From: Microcoleus vaginatus WJT46-NPBG5
GTDB lineage: Bacteria > Cyanobacteriota > Cyanobacteriia > Cyanobacteriales > Oscillatoriaceae
NCBI GenBank assembly: GCA_019359355.1
Contig: JAHHHM010000025.1
Coordinates: 47,206-111,205, forward strand
DNA length: 64,000 bases
Reading direction: 5' to 3'
Part shown: piece after piece, positions 9,121 through 18,902 of the stretch
How the letters are laid out: each line of letters opens with the position of its first letter
Position numbering within the stretch: the first letter of the stretch is position 1
Notes under the pieces: model-generated
Told to the model about the DNA's origin: nothing
Seen by the model: only the letters and a program-made list of their open reading frames with translations
Database searches by the model: none
Translations under genes and position numbers: made by a program

Positions 9121-10672
9121 CCAAACATCTACTTTTTTTGAAGATATTCTGATCGTTGATGATAGCGCAGACAACCTAAGAGTTTTGTCTACAATACTTG
9201 CTGAACAAGGATATAAAGTTAGAAAAGTGATTAGCGGAAAGCTGGCTTTAAGAGTCGTGCAAACCGCTCCACCGGCTCTCATTTTACTTGACATCTTGAT
9301 GCCAGATTTGGATGGCTATGAAGTCTGCCGGTTGCTGAAAGAGAACCCACTAACCGCCAAAATTCCAGTAATTTTTATCAGTGCGCTTGATGATGTCTTT
9401 GATAAGGTTAAAGCCTTTGATGCCGGTGCAGTGGACTACATTGCGAAACCTTTTCAGACGGCAGAGGTTTTAGCTCGCGTTAAAAGCCAATTGACGATTC
9501 GAGATTTTTATATTCAACTACAGCAGCAGACACAAAAACTCATTGAACAAAATAAATGCTTACAACAAGAAATTAAAAAACGCCAACGCGCTGAAGCGGA
9601 AACCAATCTCTTACTGAAGATAACGCAAGCAATTAGCGCAGCGGAGGATTTTCCCTCCGCTTTAGAAGTGACGGTTCGCCAAGTTTGCGAAACCATAGGT
9701 TGGGATTTGGGAGAAGCTTGGATTCCTCATGAACGGGGTGAGATTTTAGAATACAGTCGAGGTTGGTATTCCGGTGAAGCGAACTTAGAACAATTTCAAC
9801 TTGAGAGCAAGAAGTTGACGTATGCCCCAAATGTAGGATTGCCAGGGCGAATTTGGATATCCAAACAACCGGAGTGGATAGAAGATGTTTCTATTGCCAA
9901 AGACCCAGTTTTTTTCCGCTCTGCGCTTGCCTTAGATGCTGGACTCAAAGCAGCATTAGGTATTCCTATTGTTCTTAATAACCAAGTATTAACTGTTTTG
10001 ATTTTTTTCAAGAAAGAAAAGCTTGAATCTAAACAGCGGCTGATTGAGCTATTGAAAGTGGTTGCAGCCCAATTAGGTGCGCTTGTTCAGCGTAAAAAAG
10101 CTGAAGCTGCTCTTAAAGAAGCTAACCTGAAACTGCACCGCCTTGCGACGGTGGATGAGTTGACAGGAGTTGCAAATCGTCGTTGGTTTAATGAATACTT
10201 GAACCAAGAGTGGCGGCGGATGGCACGAGAGAGTTCACCTTTGTCTTTAATTTTGTGCGATCTAGATTATTTTAAACAATATAATGATAGCTATGGTCAT
10301 TTAGTGGGAGATTTTTGCTTGCAGAAAGTTGCTCAAAAAATTAGTGAGGCGCTCAACCGACCCGCAGATTTAGTTGCTCGTTATGGAGGTGAAGAATTTG
10401 TGATAATTTTGCCGAATACCCCTGCGGATGGAGCTTTACACATCGCTGAAGCTATACGAAATGAGGTTGAAAATCTTAATATGGAACACGCAAAATCTGA
10501 GATTAGTCAATATGTGACTTTGAGTTTGGGCATTGTTAGCTTAGTTCCCCAAAATCCCCTGAACCCTTCAATTTTAATGGCTGTGGCGGATAAGGCACTT
10601 TATCAAGCTAAAGCTCAGGGAAGAAACCGCTCAGTTTTCAAACCTTTAGATTTAGAAAATTTAGAATTATAA
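9110..10672 (+). CDS. Response regulator with GAF and GGDEF domains (diguanylate cyclase)
   Basis: A 520-residue protein. An N-terminal receiver domain has acidic D17/D18, phosphoacceptor D61 in LLDILMPDLDGY and K113 in AKPF. A short coiled coil (about 128-165) leads to a GAF-like domain (about 170-325). A C-terminal GGDEF domain carries the active-site loop GGEEF at 426-430. An RPAD sequence at 417-420 sits five residues before the loop, which is the position of the RxxD inhibitory I-site. This is therefore a predicted active, product-inhibited c-di-GMP synthase switched by phosphorylation. Its ATG lies inside the last codons of the preceding kinase, so that kinase is the natural phosphodonor (inference). 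No EAL domain is present. Confidence 0.92.
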   Translation: MSRDQTSTFFEDILIVDDSADNLRVLSTILAEQGYKVRKVISGKLALRVVQTAPPALILLDILMPDLDGYEVCRLLKENPLTAKIPVIFISALDDVFDKVKAFDAGAVDYIAKPFQTAEVLARVKSQLTIRDFYIQLQQQTQKLIEQNKCLQQEIKKRQRAEAETNLLLKITQAISAAEDFPSALEVTVRQVCETIGWDLGEAWIPHERGEILEYSRGWYSGEANLEQFQLESKKLTYAPNVGLPGRIWISKQPEWIEDVSIAKDPVFFRSALALDAGLKAALGIPIVLNNQVLTVLIFFKKEKLESKQRLIELLKVVAAQLGALVQRKKAEAALKEANLKLHRLATVDELTGVANRRWFNEYLNQEWRRMARESSPLSLILCDLDYFKQYNDSYGHLVGDFCLQKVAQKISEALNRPADLVARYGGEEFVIILPNTPADGALHIAEAIRNEVENLNMEHAKSEISQYVTLSLGIVSLVPQNPLNPSILMAVADKALYQAKAQGRNRSVFKPLDLENLEL

Positions 10673-10946
10673 ATACCATTAATTTCTTAGTGGTGGAATC
10701 TTAAGCTTTATTAAGCGAATTGGATTGCTAAACTTTCGTAAAACTTCCCAAGAAGATTAAATACCTGACTGATAAAAATATTCTTTTAAAAGAACTTAAT
10801 GCTGAGTAGATAATAATTTTAGCAGCTTTTAACTTTTAAGCGATGAGCGGGGAAATTCATTTTAAAATAAATTAGCCCTGCTTTACTGCCGGCAACAGAA
10901 ACGTCAAAATAGAAATGACGATTTTTTTCTGGCGCAATTTTGACTG

Positions 10947-12965
10947 ATGGACATTCCCCGCCTACATCCAGACACGATTGAAGAAGTTAAGCAACGCGTT
11001 GATATCATCGATGTCATCTCCGAACACGTCGTGCTACGAAAGCGCGGGAAGGATTATGTGGGTTTGTGTCCTTTCCATGAGGAAAAATCACCCAGCTTTA
11101 CGGTAAGTCCTGGGAAGCAAATGTACTACTGCTTTGGCTGTAATGCCGGCGGTAATGCGATTGGATTTCTCAAGGAAGTGGGGAAGCAATCCTATAGCGA
11201 TGTGGTGTTAGATTTGGCGAAGCGCTATCAGGTGCCGATCAAAACCCTGCAAGCCGAACACCGGCAGGAATTTCAGCGCCAAATTTCTATTAGAGAGCAA
11301 TTGTATGAAATTCTAGCGATTGCCTCCAGTTTTTACCAACACGCCCTGACTCAACCCCAAGGCAAATTGGCATTAGATTACCTGGAGTCTGAGCGGCAAC
11401 TGAGTCCAGAAACAATTCAGCAGTTTCAACTCGGTTATGCGCCTGCCGGCTGGGATACGCTTTACCGCTATCTGGTGGAAGTTAAACAGCAGCCGGTGCA
11501 GTTGGTGGAACAAGCCGGTTTAATTGCACCCCGCAAGTCGGGAAGCGGCTATTATGACCGATTTCGGGAGCGTCTGATTATTCCTATTCACGATATCCAA
11601 GGAAGAACGATTGGTTTTGGCGGTAGAACTTTGACGGATGAGCAACCGAAATACCTCAATTCGCCGGAAACTGAGCTATTTGACAAAGGCAGAACCTTGT
11701 TTGCTCTCGATAAAGCACGAAATGCGATTTCTAAAGAAGATCAAGCGGTGGTAGTGGAGGGATATTTTGATGCGATCGCCCTTCACGCTGCCGGTATTGC
11801 CAATGTTGTTGCTTCATTGGGAACCGCTCTGAGTTTAGAGCAAGTGCGTCAATTGCTACGCCACACAGAATCGAAGCAAATTGTGCTTAATTTTGATGCA
11901 GATAAAGCCGGCACCAGTGCGGCAGACAGAGCAATTGGAGAAATCTCGGATCTGGCTTACCGGGGTGAAGTGCAACTGCGAATTCTTAATATTCCCGATG
12001 GTAAAGATGCGGATGAATTTCTAAAAACTTATTCTTCTGAGCAGTATCGAGAACTTTTAGCAAATGCTTCTCTGTGGCTTGATTGGAAAATTCAGCAAAC
12101 TTTGCTTGAGCGCAACTTAACCCAAGCGGATCAATTTCAGCAAGTGGCAACGGCAATGGTGAAGTTATTGTGTAATATCTCTAACGATAACCAGTTAACT
12201 CATTATATCAATCGCTGTGCCGAACTTTTGAGCCAAGGGGATTCTCGCCGGCAACCTTTATTAGCGGATAATCTTCTTAGTCAAATTGTTCGTTACTGCG
12301 AAGAACTTCTCAGCCATGATGAGTCATGCCGGTTTGCCCCGTTTATCGAAAGTCGCTTGCAACAAAATAAGCGCCGTTTTGTGCGTCGTGCCGGCACCCC
12401 AAAGTCAAATCCTGCTCAAGCACTTCCACTTTCTTCTGAACGCAATCTTTTAGAAAAAGCCGAAGCTTTACTACTGCTGATTTATCTCCACTACCCCGAA
12501 CATCGGCAGGCGGTTCTTGATGCTTTAGAGGAACGAGATTTAGAATTTAGTTTATCTCATCATCGATTTTTATGGCGGCAGATTTCGGAGATTCCGACTG
12601 CCAGTGTTGAGCCGACACAGCTTATTTCGACACTTCAAGATCGTTGCTTGGAGTTGTCTGAGGATATGGCTGTTATTTCTCCCCTATTTTATTTAGATGA
12701 AAGAACGAAGCAGGAAATCTTGCGAACTCCCCTGGTTATTCGCGCTGCTGCTGCTTCTATCGAGCGGGTAATGTGTGAGAAACGCTATCGTTTATTTCTG
12801 GATTTATGGCGTAATACAGACAGTAAGACGAATCCTGATCTTTTTGAGTCTTATTTACAGCAACTTTATGCGGAACAAGCTCGCATTCAAGAATTAGATC
12901 GGCAGCGTCATACTACATTTTCTGATTTGGTGCAGTTGCCTTGGATCGGGAATTTTGTATCTTAG
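10947..12965 (+). CDS. dnaG: DNA primase
   Basis: A 672-residue bacterial primase that synthesises RNA primers at the replication fork. The N-terminal CHC2 zinc finger uses C41, H44, C62 and C65, in CPFHEEKSPSF and YYCFGCNAGG. The catalytic core follows, with the conserved DRFRERLIIPIHD stretch near 205. The TOPRIM block VVVEGYFDAIAL is near 268-279, and the metal-binding NFDADKAG near 315. The C-terminal 200 residues form the helicase-binding region, which is divergent in cyanobacteria. Length is normal. The ATG at 10947 gives MDIPRLHPDTIEEVKQRVDI, the expected family start. It appears monocistronic, with 274 bases separating it from the upstream cyclase gene. Confidence 0.97.
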   Translation: MDIPRLHPDTIEEVKQRVDIIDVISEHVVLRKRGKDYVGLCPFHEEKSPSFTVSPGKQMYYCFGCNAGGNAIGFLKEVGKQSYSDVVLDLAKRYQVPIKTLQAEHRQEFQRQISIREQLYEILAIASSFYQHALTQPQGKLALDYLESERQLSPETIQQFQLGYAPAGWDTLYRYLVEVKQQPVQLVEQAGLIAPRKSGSGYYDRFRERLIIPIHDIQGRTIGFGGRTLTDEQPKYLNSPETELFDKGRTLFALDKARNAISKEDQAVVVEGYFDAIALHAAGIANVVASLGTALSLEQVRQLLRHTESKQIVLNFDADKAGTSAADRAIGEISDLAYRGEVQLRILNIPDGKDADEFLKTYSSEQYRELLANASLWLDWKIQQTLLERNLTQADQFQQVATAMVKLLCNISNDNQLTHYINRCAELLSQGDSRRQPLLADNLLSQIVRYCEELLSHDESCRFAPFIESRLQQNKRRFVRRAGTPKSNPAQALPLSSERNLLEKAEALLLLIYLHYPEHRQAVLDALEERDLEFSLSHHRFLWRQISEIPTASVEPTQLISTLQDRCLELSEDMAVISPLFYLDERTKQEILRTPLVIRAAAASIERVMCEKRYRLFLDLWRNTDSKTNPDLFESYLQQLYAEQARIQELDRQRHTTFSDLVQLPWIGNFVS

Positions 12966-12997
12966 ATTGTTTGTGGGTATCGATGGGTTTTTATTTT

Positions 12998-13028
12998 TAA
13001 CCGCAGATTTCGCAGATAAATACAGATG
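12998..13028 (-). repeat. Dispersed CGCAGAT-type repeat, single arm
   Basis: TTAACCGCAGATTTCGCAGATAAATACAGATG is one arm, in reverse orientation, of the repeat family also seen at 25102, 33476, 35489 and 36242. It lies just after dnaG. Confidence 0.6.
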
Positions 13029-13111
13029 TTGGCGATAGCTTAATTCCGTTAATGGAGATTAAAAATGCCGGCACGGGTAATGTCTATGGCAGCATCACCC
13101 GTGCCACATGA

Positions 13112-13621
13112 TTAATCACAGTAAAGCGTTTCACGCGTATCTCTACCCGTGACTGGATTTTTCCCAGTCGCTATCTGACAAAGCAATTTCTGGGTATCCT
13201 CGCGCAGCAGCACATCGGTAAAATCTGCGCCGTCAATCGTGGCACCTTCAAATTTGGTATTAAAAGCGAAGGCACCTTCTAAAATTGCGTTGGATAAATT
13301 GACTTTGGTAAAACGAGCCGTGTCTAAGGTGGCGTTTCGCATATCCGCCCCCTCAAAATTTGCTCCATCCAGATACGCTCCAAACAAGCTAACGCCCTGC
13401 AGATTGGTATGGCTGAAATTGCTACCGCGCAGGTTGGCTTTGTTAAAGCTGGAGTCTGTCAGATTTTTGCCTGAGAAATCCATGTTGACAAGGATTTCTT
13501 TGTCGTATTCATTGGCAAACGCAGGGGTTGCTATTACTCCAACGGCTGTCAGGCACACGACAGTGCACAAGAGTGCGCTGAGGAGGATTGCTGGGATACG
13601 CTTAATCAAGCTATGATTCAT
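13112..13621 (-). CDS. Secreted or luminal pentapeptide-repeat protein
   Basis: A 169-residue protein. Residues 1-36 form a signal peptide: charged start (MNHSLIKR), hydrophobic core, and an AxA-type site at ATPAFA. The mature part contains about sixteen pentapeptide repeats of the A(D/N)LXX type, for example ANLRG, SNFSH, TNLQG, ANFEG, ADMRN and ADFTD. These fold as a right-handed quadrilateral beta helix. A short C-terminal tail contains two cysteines (LLCQIATG and LYCD) that could form a disulfide. Architecture and size match thylakoid-lumen pentapeptide proteins such as plant TL17 and cyanobacterial Rfr proteins. Location in the lumen or periplasm is inferred; the molecular role of this class is not established. 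Confidence 0.88.
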   Translation of the reverse strand: MNHSLIKRIPAILLSALLCTVVCLTAVGVIATPAFANEYDKEILVNMDFSGKNLTDSSFNKANLRGSNFSHTNLQGVSLFGAYLDGANFEGADMRNATLDTARFTKVNLSNAILEGAFAFNTKFEGATIDGADFTDVLLREDTQKLLCQIATGKNPVTGRDTRETLYCD

Positions 13622-13771
13622 TCGGTTTTAATGTTGATAGGAAACCTTATCGTTAACAGAATAGAGCCGGCTGGCTGCCACTGTTTGATGAGGGGAATAA
13701 ACGTAACGAATGTTACCGATGCTTCCTATCTCGTAATCCTACCAGTTAAATGAACGCTGTGAGTTTGCTTT

Positions 13772-14308
13772 ATGCCAAGCTTTCCTTCATCACCGTCTGC
13801 CGGCGAGAATTGCAAACCAGACACCGGCACGCTTGGGGAAAATTTGGTAGCTCACTGGTTACAGCAGCAAGGTTGGGTAATTCTACGCCGGCGGTGGCGC
13901 TGCCGGTGGGGTGAACTTGATCTCATCGCTCAGCAAGCGAGTGGATCACAGTGTCGATTGCAGGAAACAGCCTTGGCGTTTGTGGAAGTTAAGACTCGTC
14001 GCCGGTGGAATTGGGATGCCGGCGGACTTCTGGCTATCACTGAGCAAAAGCAAGCAAAACTGAGGAAAGCTGCTGAGATGTTTTTGGCAGAGTGCCCGGA
14101 TTTGGCTGATTTACCCTGCCGGTTTGATGTGGCGCTTGTTAGCTTTCAGCCCCTCGCGCCTAAGCAAATTCAAGCTAATGAAATACGGACTGATGCCGGC
14201 ACCTACGCTTTGGGGCAACCAATTATATTAGGTCAACCCGTCTTCGCTCCAAGTTACCAACTCACGCTTATCGATTACATTGAGTCAGCTTTTGCTGAAG
14301 ACGGTTAA
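13772..14308 (+). CDS. yraN: YraN/UPF0102 family endonuclease-fold protein
   Basis: A 178-residue member of UPF0102 with a restriction-endonuclease-like core. Visible motifs are LGENLVAHWL (G22, E23), GELDLIA (E48, D50) and FVEVKTRRR (E72, K74), together forming the E-D-ExK catalytic pattern. The C-terminal third after residue 120 is longer than in most bacterial YraN proteins, which are about 120 residues. A Ser/Pro-rich stretch of 15-18 residues precedes the core. The family is widespread and thought to act on nucleic acids, but its precise substrate is not settled. It reads divergently from the pentapeptide gene. Confidence 0.9.
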   Translation: MPSFPSSPSAGENCKPDTGTLGENLVAHWLQQQGWVILRRRWRCRWGELDLIAQQASGSQCRLQETALAFVEVKTRRRWNWDAGGLLAITEQKQAKLRKAAEMFLAECPDLADLPCRFDVALVSFQPLAPKQIQANEIRTDAGTYALGQPIILGQPVFAPSYQLTLIDYIESAFAEDG

Positions 14309-14330
14309 GTAAGCTCAACACGCACAACCC

Positions 14331-14738
14331 TTAAGCTAGTGTTTCCGGGCAGTATCCCAATCCTTTCACAAATTGCCGGCGAAATTCTTCAATTTCTCCC
14401 CGATCTGGATGTCCGTGAGAAACTACGGCTACTTGATAGCGACGCATGACATCAATCGGAGATTGTCCGTTTTCCAGGCTCCACAGCGCCATTTGCAGCC
14501 GAATTCCTGGCATATAGGAAATTCCTACTTCATTCATGAACGCTCGAAAGTCGCCATCAGTCTGGGAGTCTAACGGCTGGCTCATCTTGACCCGAATTAC
14601 CCAGCCATCTATCTGATGAATAACGCTCATGAACTCCACGGGAAGATGGCGTGCGCTGTGCAGGTACTCAGCGACTCTCAAGGTCAAGCTGGCATTGGCA
14701 AGGTAATAAAGGTATTCCATCTTTTCGGGGGTGTGCAT
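14331..14738 (-). CDS. Conserved-looking hypothetical protein
   Basis: A 135-residue soluble protein that I cannot assign to a family. It reads as a well-formed alpha/beta domain: a helical start (MEYLYYLANASLTLRVAEYLHSA), a strand-rich middle (FMSVIHQIDGWVIRVKM) and a helical end containing RRYQVAVVSHGHPDRGEIEEF. No signal peptide or membrane segment is seen. Met7 (MEYLYYLAN) is an alternative start. It ends 22 bases from the convergent yraN stop. Coding potential is supported by typical cyanobacterial composition and the absence of a better reading frame on the other strand. Confidence 0.6.
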   Translation of the reverse strand: MHTPEKMEYLYYLANASLTLRVAEYLHSARHLPVEFMSVIHQIDGWVIRVKMSQPLDSQTDGDFRAFMNEVGISYMPGIRLQMALWSLENGQSPIDVMRRYQVAVVSHGHPDRGEIEEFRRQFVKGLGYCPETLA

Positions 14739-15705
14739 ACGCTACTTCTTATATTGTCGCGAAGTGCGAGTGCTCATGACTACGGGAAAAGCCCGATCTT
14801 TGATGGGTAAGTTTCCCCAATTCCCTTGATAATTAAACGTTTTTGTTGCGTAAAACAATAAAATTATCTTTAGTCATCTAGCTAAAGATATATTTCTCAA
14901 AAGCGCCATTCAAGATTTTTAAGCGGTCTGTAGCGTTGAGGCTTCTCTTGGCGCTGTCGGCTTGCGATAGCTGATTTCTAAATAATTTTTTTATTTTTAC
15001 AGAGAAAGACGCTCGTTTATTATTTGAAATTTTAGGGTCAATCGTAGTTAATGGTTGAAATGCAAAGGTGGCTGCGGATCTTTTCTCTCGAATCCATGAA
15101 TGACACACGCGTTTAAAGCAGGTAATTTTTTGTCTGAGTGCCGGCCTTTTCGCTCAAGGGCAAAGCAACCGCAGCAATCCTGTACTTCTAAGTTTTTTAC
15201 ACAAGCCTGCTATCTACTTTAAGTTTTCCCTCTTTTTTTTTAGGAAAGTAGTAGCTTTTGAAACCCTATAGCAATATCTAATCAGTCGTACAATTTAGTT
15301 ACAATGATTCAATGTAACGCTATGTTAAGCTACTTGGCTTTTTGAGAATATTTTTTATTTACTCAATGAACTTACGTCATTTGGAGCCTTTTGTCTGATA
15401 AAATCAATTTTCTACAATCAAGGGAGCTGTCTGACTGACTACAAAAAAGTCTGGCACTGAACGCTTAACCTCTGATTTTATCGTGGGCTTTGTATGCAAA
15501 TAAAAAGAAAAAACAGAGTTTTTCACCGACTCAATTTCTATTCTGATAAATTTTTGTAACGCTTGCCCAGAAAGTGAATGGCAGAGTTTGACAAAAGAAT
15601 AGATATACGAGATAATTGCAAGGTTTTTCGGTTAAATTTCCCCATCTTTCCCAACCCAGACGAAAACCGGGGGAAGCGAGTACAACTTTGTTAGAAGCGA
15701 ATAAT
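14739..15705. other. Long intergenic region upstream of queA, no gene seen
   Basis: Almost 1 kb without a convincing protein. The minus-strand open frames at 14878-15108 and 15531-15731 have low-complexity, unrecognisable products. The sequence is AT-rich with several poly-T runs (15226-15240 and 15340-15360). A non-coding RNA is possible, but I see no clear promoter-terminator pair. Confidence 0.45.
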
Positions 15706-16863
15706 ATGGCGATCCACTCCTCCTCTGTCAATTCACTCGCAGCCGGCAGTGAGTGGGATCGGTCATTGATGGCTTATGATTACGAACTTCCAGCGGATCG
15801 AATTGCTCAAAATCCAGCTGTACCCAGAGATAGCTCCCGCTTGCTGGTGGTAGACTCCCCCACTGAACACAGCCATCGGATTTTTCGGGATTTACCTGAT
15901 CTGCTAAACCCGGCAGACTTGCTGGTACTCAACAACACCCGCGTTATCCCAGCCCGATTGTACGGACGCAAACCCACCGGCTCTGTGGTAGAAGTGCTTT
16001 TACTAGAGGAGCGGCAGGAGAACATCTGGCTGGCTTTAGTCAAACCGGGAAAGCGCTTCAAAGCCGGCTCAAAAATAGAATTTGAACCCCAAAAATCTCT
16101 GACTTCCTCAATTTCAAGCCGGTTGAGCGCCACAGTCATCGGCACAGATGAAGCAACCGGCGGACGCTTGCTGCATTTCGAGCTTCCAGAAGGCATCCCC
16201 CTGAGCCAGATGTTAGAAGCATTCGGCTATATGCCCCTGCCGCCCTACATCACAAACTCGGCTGCCTCACCGGCACAGTATCAAACCGTCTACGCCCAGC
16301 AACCGGGGGCAGTTGCGGCACCCACGGCTGGGCTGCACTTCACCGACGAATTATTTGGCCGGCTGGCTGAACGCGGGATCAATCACGCATTCGTGACGCT
16401 GCACGTTGGCGTGGGGACATTTCGACCTGTAGAGGTTGAGGACGTGACAGCCCACAAGATGCATGAAGAGTGGGTAGAGGTGCCGGCAGCCACCGTAGAA
16501 GCAATCCGTCAGACGCAGCAGAAGGGAGGGCGGATTATTGCAGTGGGCACGACCGTGGTGCGATCTCTGGAGGGGGCGGCTGCGAATGGCCGGCTGCAAC
16601 CATTTTGCGGCAAGACCAATTTGTTTATCTATCCCGGCTATCAGTGGCGAGTCGTCGAGGGGCTAATTACGAATTTTCATTTGCCCCGATCTAGTTTGTT
16701 GATGCTGGTAAGTGCTTTGGTGGGGCGTGAGCGCTTGCTGGATTTATATCGGGATGCAATTGAGCAAGAGTATCGCTTTTACTCTTTTGGCGATGCGATG
16801 ATAATTTTGCCGGCGGCACGCATAGCAGGAATTGCCAATGATTGCGATCGTGCTAATGGCTAA
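15706..16863 (+). CDS. queA: S-adenosylmethionine:tRNA ribosyltransferase-isomerase
   Basis: QueA transfers and isomerises the ribose of AdoMet onto 7-aminomethyl-7-deazaguanine at the tRNA wobble position, making epoxyqueuosine. The protein carries the family blocks [50 protein letters not shown] and [18 protein letters not shown]. It also has [18 protein letters not shown] toward the C-terminus. The longest open frame begins at a TTG (15616), but its first 30 residues do not look like QueA. I chose the ATG at 15706; another ATG at 15769 starts directly at MAYDYELP. From 15706 the product has 385 residues, close to the usual 340-370 plus a short extension. Confidence 0.93.
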   Translation: MAIHSSSVNSLAAGSEWDRSLMAYDYELPADRIAQNPAVPRDSSRLLVVDSPTEHSHRIFRDLPDLLNPADLLVLNNTRVIPARLYGRKPTGSVVEVLLLEERQENIWLALVKPGKRFKAGSKIEFEPQKSLTSSISSRLSATVIGTDEATGGRLLHFELPEGIPLSQMLEAFGYMPLPPYITNSAASPAQYQTVYAQQPGAVAAPTAGLHFTDELFGRLAERGINHAFVTLHVGVGTFRPVEVEDVTAHKMHEEWVEVPAATVEAIRQTQQKGGRIIAVGTTVVRSLEGAAANGRLQPFCGKTNLFIYPGYQWRVVEGLITNFHLPRSSLLMLVSALVGRERLLDLYRDAIEQEYRFYSFGDAMIILPAARIAGIANDCDRANG

Positions 16864-16939
16864 CGGCTAATGGTCGATCAAGCTTTGCTTACAATTCTCA
16901 ACGATTAGCGATTAGCCTTTAGCCCAACTCCAGTGCGGA

Positions 16940-17110
16940 TTATTCTTCCTCATCCTCCTGATCGGGTGGATAAACAAAGCTGGAGCGTTTCGTTAAAATC
17001 GACTTGCCTAGGGAGAGAGCTTTCTGCGCTTGCTGGACTGCTTTGTGCTTCCAGGTTGCTTTTCGCTTATCGCGCTTGGATTTTGATGTTTTCTTCTTAG
17101 GGACGGCCAT
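16940..17110 (-). CDS. rpmF: 50S ribosomal protein L32
   Basis: From the ATG at 17108-17110 the product is 56 residues beginning [20 protein letters not shown], the hallmark N-terminus of bacterial and plastid L32. A longer open frame starts upstream but would add 49 unrelated residues, so the internal ATG is chosen. Like other cyanobacterial and plastid L32 proteins it lacks the zinc-binding cysteines. The C-terminus is acidic (DQEDEEE). It is a structural component of the large ribosomal subunit and converges with queA. Confidence 0.96.
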   Translation of the reverse strand: MAVPKKKTSKSKRDKRKATWKHKAVQQAQKALSLGKSILTKRSSFVYPPDQEDEEE

Positions 17111-17423
17111 GACAGTGAGTGCTGCTAATTTTTGACAATTCCCTATTGTAAGGCATTCTCTGCCGGTTAGCGGGTTTTTGGGAAAATCAGATTCCGCACC
17201 CTGTAGAGTCGCAGCCCAACAAGGAATTGTCAAAATTCTTATGGATAGCCAAGCCAAGCTTTCTCAAAGGTGGGAAATTAGATAACCTCGGCTGGGTAGA
17301 GCGAAGCGTACCCTCCGGTTTACTTCGCTCTAGGAGCAATCGATCAATATTGGGTTGAAAACCCAACCTAGTTAAGTGTTTTAGGGTTGGTGGCGCTGTT
17401 CAGTATTTTGCACGAATCAACCT
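17111..17423. other. Intergenic region with two perfect inverted repeats
   Basis: Between rpmF and the patatin gene. A 10-bp perfect inverted repeat (TAGAGCGAAG at 17297-17306, CTTCGCTCTA at 17323-17332) is followed by a compact hairpin, TTGGGTT at 17350-17356 and AACCCAA at 17360-17366 with a GAA loop. The second one may act as the end of the minus-strand patatin transcript, although no strong T run follows. Words like GTTGGGTTTTCAACCC recur between cyanobacterial genes. Confidence 0.5.
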
Positions 17424-18419
17424 TTAAACGTTGCCGGTTGGGATGCTGCTAACTAATTGCTGGCAAAGTGTCTTTAAAAGAGTATCGTTCTTATCAATCA
17501 TATCTTGTGCAAGGCGTTTCAGGCCGGTGATATTTCTGGGGTTCGCATCATCCAGATGATTACCGACATCCCCAATTAAGCTAGTTTGAAAGCGGTAATA
17601 ACGATTCGTTCCTTCTTCTAGAGCCGGCAGTAAAAGTCTGAGTTGATAATCTACCGTATCGCTGCTGCCATCAAAAACAACGTGAAGAATGGGTTGCGCC
17701 CATTGAAGCAGTCCCCAGTCCTTTACTTGATCGAAAAAAAGTCTGGTACTCAGCTCTCCTGTTCCCAATGAAACAACGAGAAAATCAGTGGCATCTGGAT
17801 AAGTGTCTTTAGCTTCCACATAGGCACACATGGCGGGGTTGTTGGCAAAAACAGCTCCATCAATTAATGCATAGTAATCTGTTAGATCATGGTTTTCTAA
17901 TTTGAGCGGTTCAAAATAAGTCGGTGCAGCAGAAGTGGCGCGCGCCACTTTTCTCATGGGAAAATCCCGCTCATAGTCATTTTTAGCTTTTCGGCTTTTA
18001 AAAAAATGGGGCCGGCGCTGCTCAATATCATAGCTAGGAACGATTACTTCTGTCAGAGCTTGACTTAAACGGGTGTTACCAAAATACTTTTCCAAAACGG
18101 ATTCAATGCCGTCTGCTGGATATTTTTCGTCTGTTAAGGATCTCAGCTTGGCAAAGGTTTTAGGTGAAAAAATTATCTCACCTTCTTCCTCATACATTCT
18201 GACTAAATTTGCAGCTTTATATTGAGGTTGGTTACTATTTTTTTTGGGTTTTGTTAAAGCCAATGCCAACAGCCCTCCTGTTGAGGTGCCTGCAATTAAA
18301 TCAAACATTTCTGAAACTCGCTTTTGCGTTCGAGCTTCAATTTCAGCCAAAACCATCGCCGGAATAATCCCGCGAATTCCGCCTCCATCAATGGCTAAAA
18401 CTTTAACTACTTTTGACAT
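17424..18419 (-). CDS. Patatin-like phospholipase
   Basis: A 331-residue cytosolic acyl hydrolase. The oxyanion block DGGGIRG is at 11-17, the nucleophile elbow GTSTG at 44-48 with S46 as catalytic serine, and the DGA motif near 187 supplies the aspartate of the Ser-Asp dyad. These are the defining features of the patatin family, which hydrolyses acyl chains from glycerolipids. No signal peptide or membrane segment is present. It is flanked by intergenic gaps of more than 300 bases on both sides and looks monocistronic. Patatin-like effectors occur in some antiphage systems, but no cyclase of the CBASS type or sensor gene adjoins it, so a housekeeping lipid role is more likely. Confidence 0.93.
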   Translation of the reverse strand: MSKVVKVLAIDGGGIRGIIPAMVLAEIEARTQKRVSEMFDLIAGTSTGGLLALALTKPKKNSNQPQYKAANLVRMYEEEGEIIFSPKTFAKLRSLTDEKYPADGIESVLEKYFGNTRLSQALTEVIVPSYDIEQRRPHFFKSRKAKNDYERDFPMRKVARATSAAPTYFEPLKLENHDLTDYYALIDGAVFANNPAMCAYVEAKDTYPDATDFLVVSLGTGELSTRLFFDQVKDWGLLQWAQPILHVVFDGSSDTVDYQLRLLLPALEEGTNRYYRFQTSLIGDVGNHLDDANPRNITGLKRLAQDMIDKNDTLLKTLCQQLVSSIPTGNV

Positions 18420-18902
18420 GGTGTTCTCCCAAAAAAAAAATGTGTTATTTTCCTAAAAAGTGGCAGTATTTGTGAATTTTACCAGTGTAAGAAGCTAGGA
18501 TAAATTATAAATTTTAGCTTCTTTTTTGTGCTAACCTTCTTTATTCCTTAACAAGGTTTTTTAGCGTGGGGTTCACAACCAGCACTTAAGATGAGTGTTA
18601 AATTAACATACCGGGGACAATCGCGCCAAGAGGGGTGTGAACTTTGTTGCTTGTCTCATTCTTTGAGCAATTCCTCAATACTGAAGCCGGCTTCAGCAGT
18701 AAATTATCTTAAAACTGCACCATTGTCGGCATTTTTGGCTAGATTGAACCCTGGTTTAGGCAGAGACGAAGATATGGAAATGGCATAACGGCTTTAATTT
18801 TAGATATTTTGATAATTTAAAATATATATTTTTTAACTTAACTCCTTTGAACCCAAAACTGTCTCTAGTTAAGTCAAAGTCTTCTCCTCCAGCAATCATA
18901 AC
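18420..18902. other. Intergenic region, one doubtful small open frame
   Basis: An open frame at 18591-18788 (plus, 65 residues) begins with VKLTYRG, reminiscent of the start of the small cyanobacterial DUF4278 proteins. The rest does not fit, so I do not call it a gene; it may be a decayed copy. The remainder is AT-rich spacer. Confidence 0.35.

Noticed and set aside
15616..15705. TTG start for queA
   Set aside because: The extra 30 residues do not resemble QueA N-termini; ATG codons at 15706 and 15769 fit better.
14878..15731. Minus-strand open frames in the region before queA
   Set aside because: Composition is atypical, there are no motifs, and one overlaps the queA start.
17111..17257. 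Longer rpmF open frame
   Set aside because: Residues before [17 protein letters not shown] are not part of L32; the internal ATG matches the universal family start.
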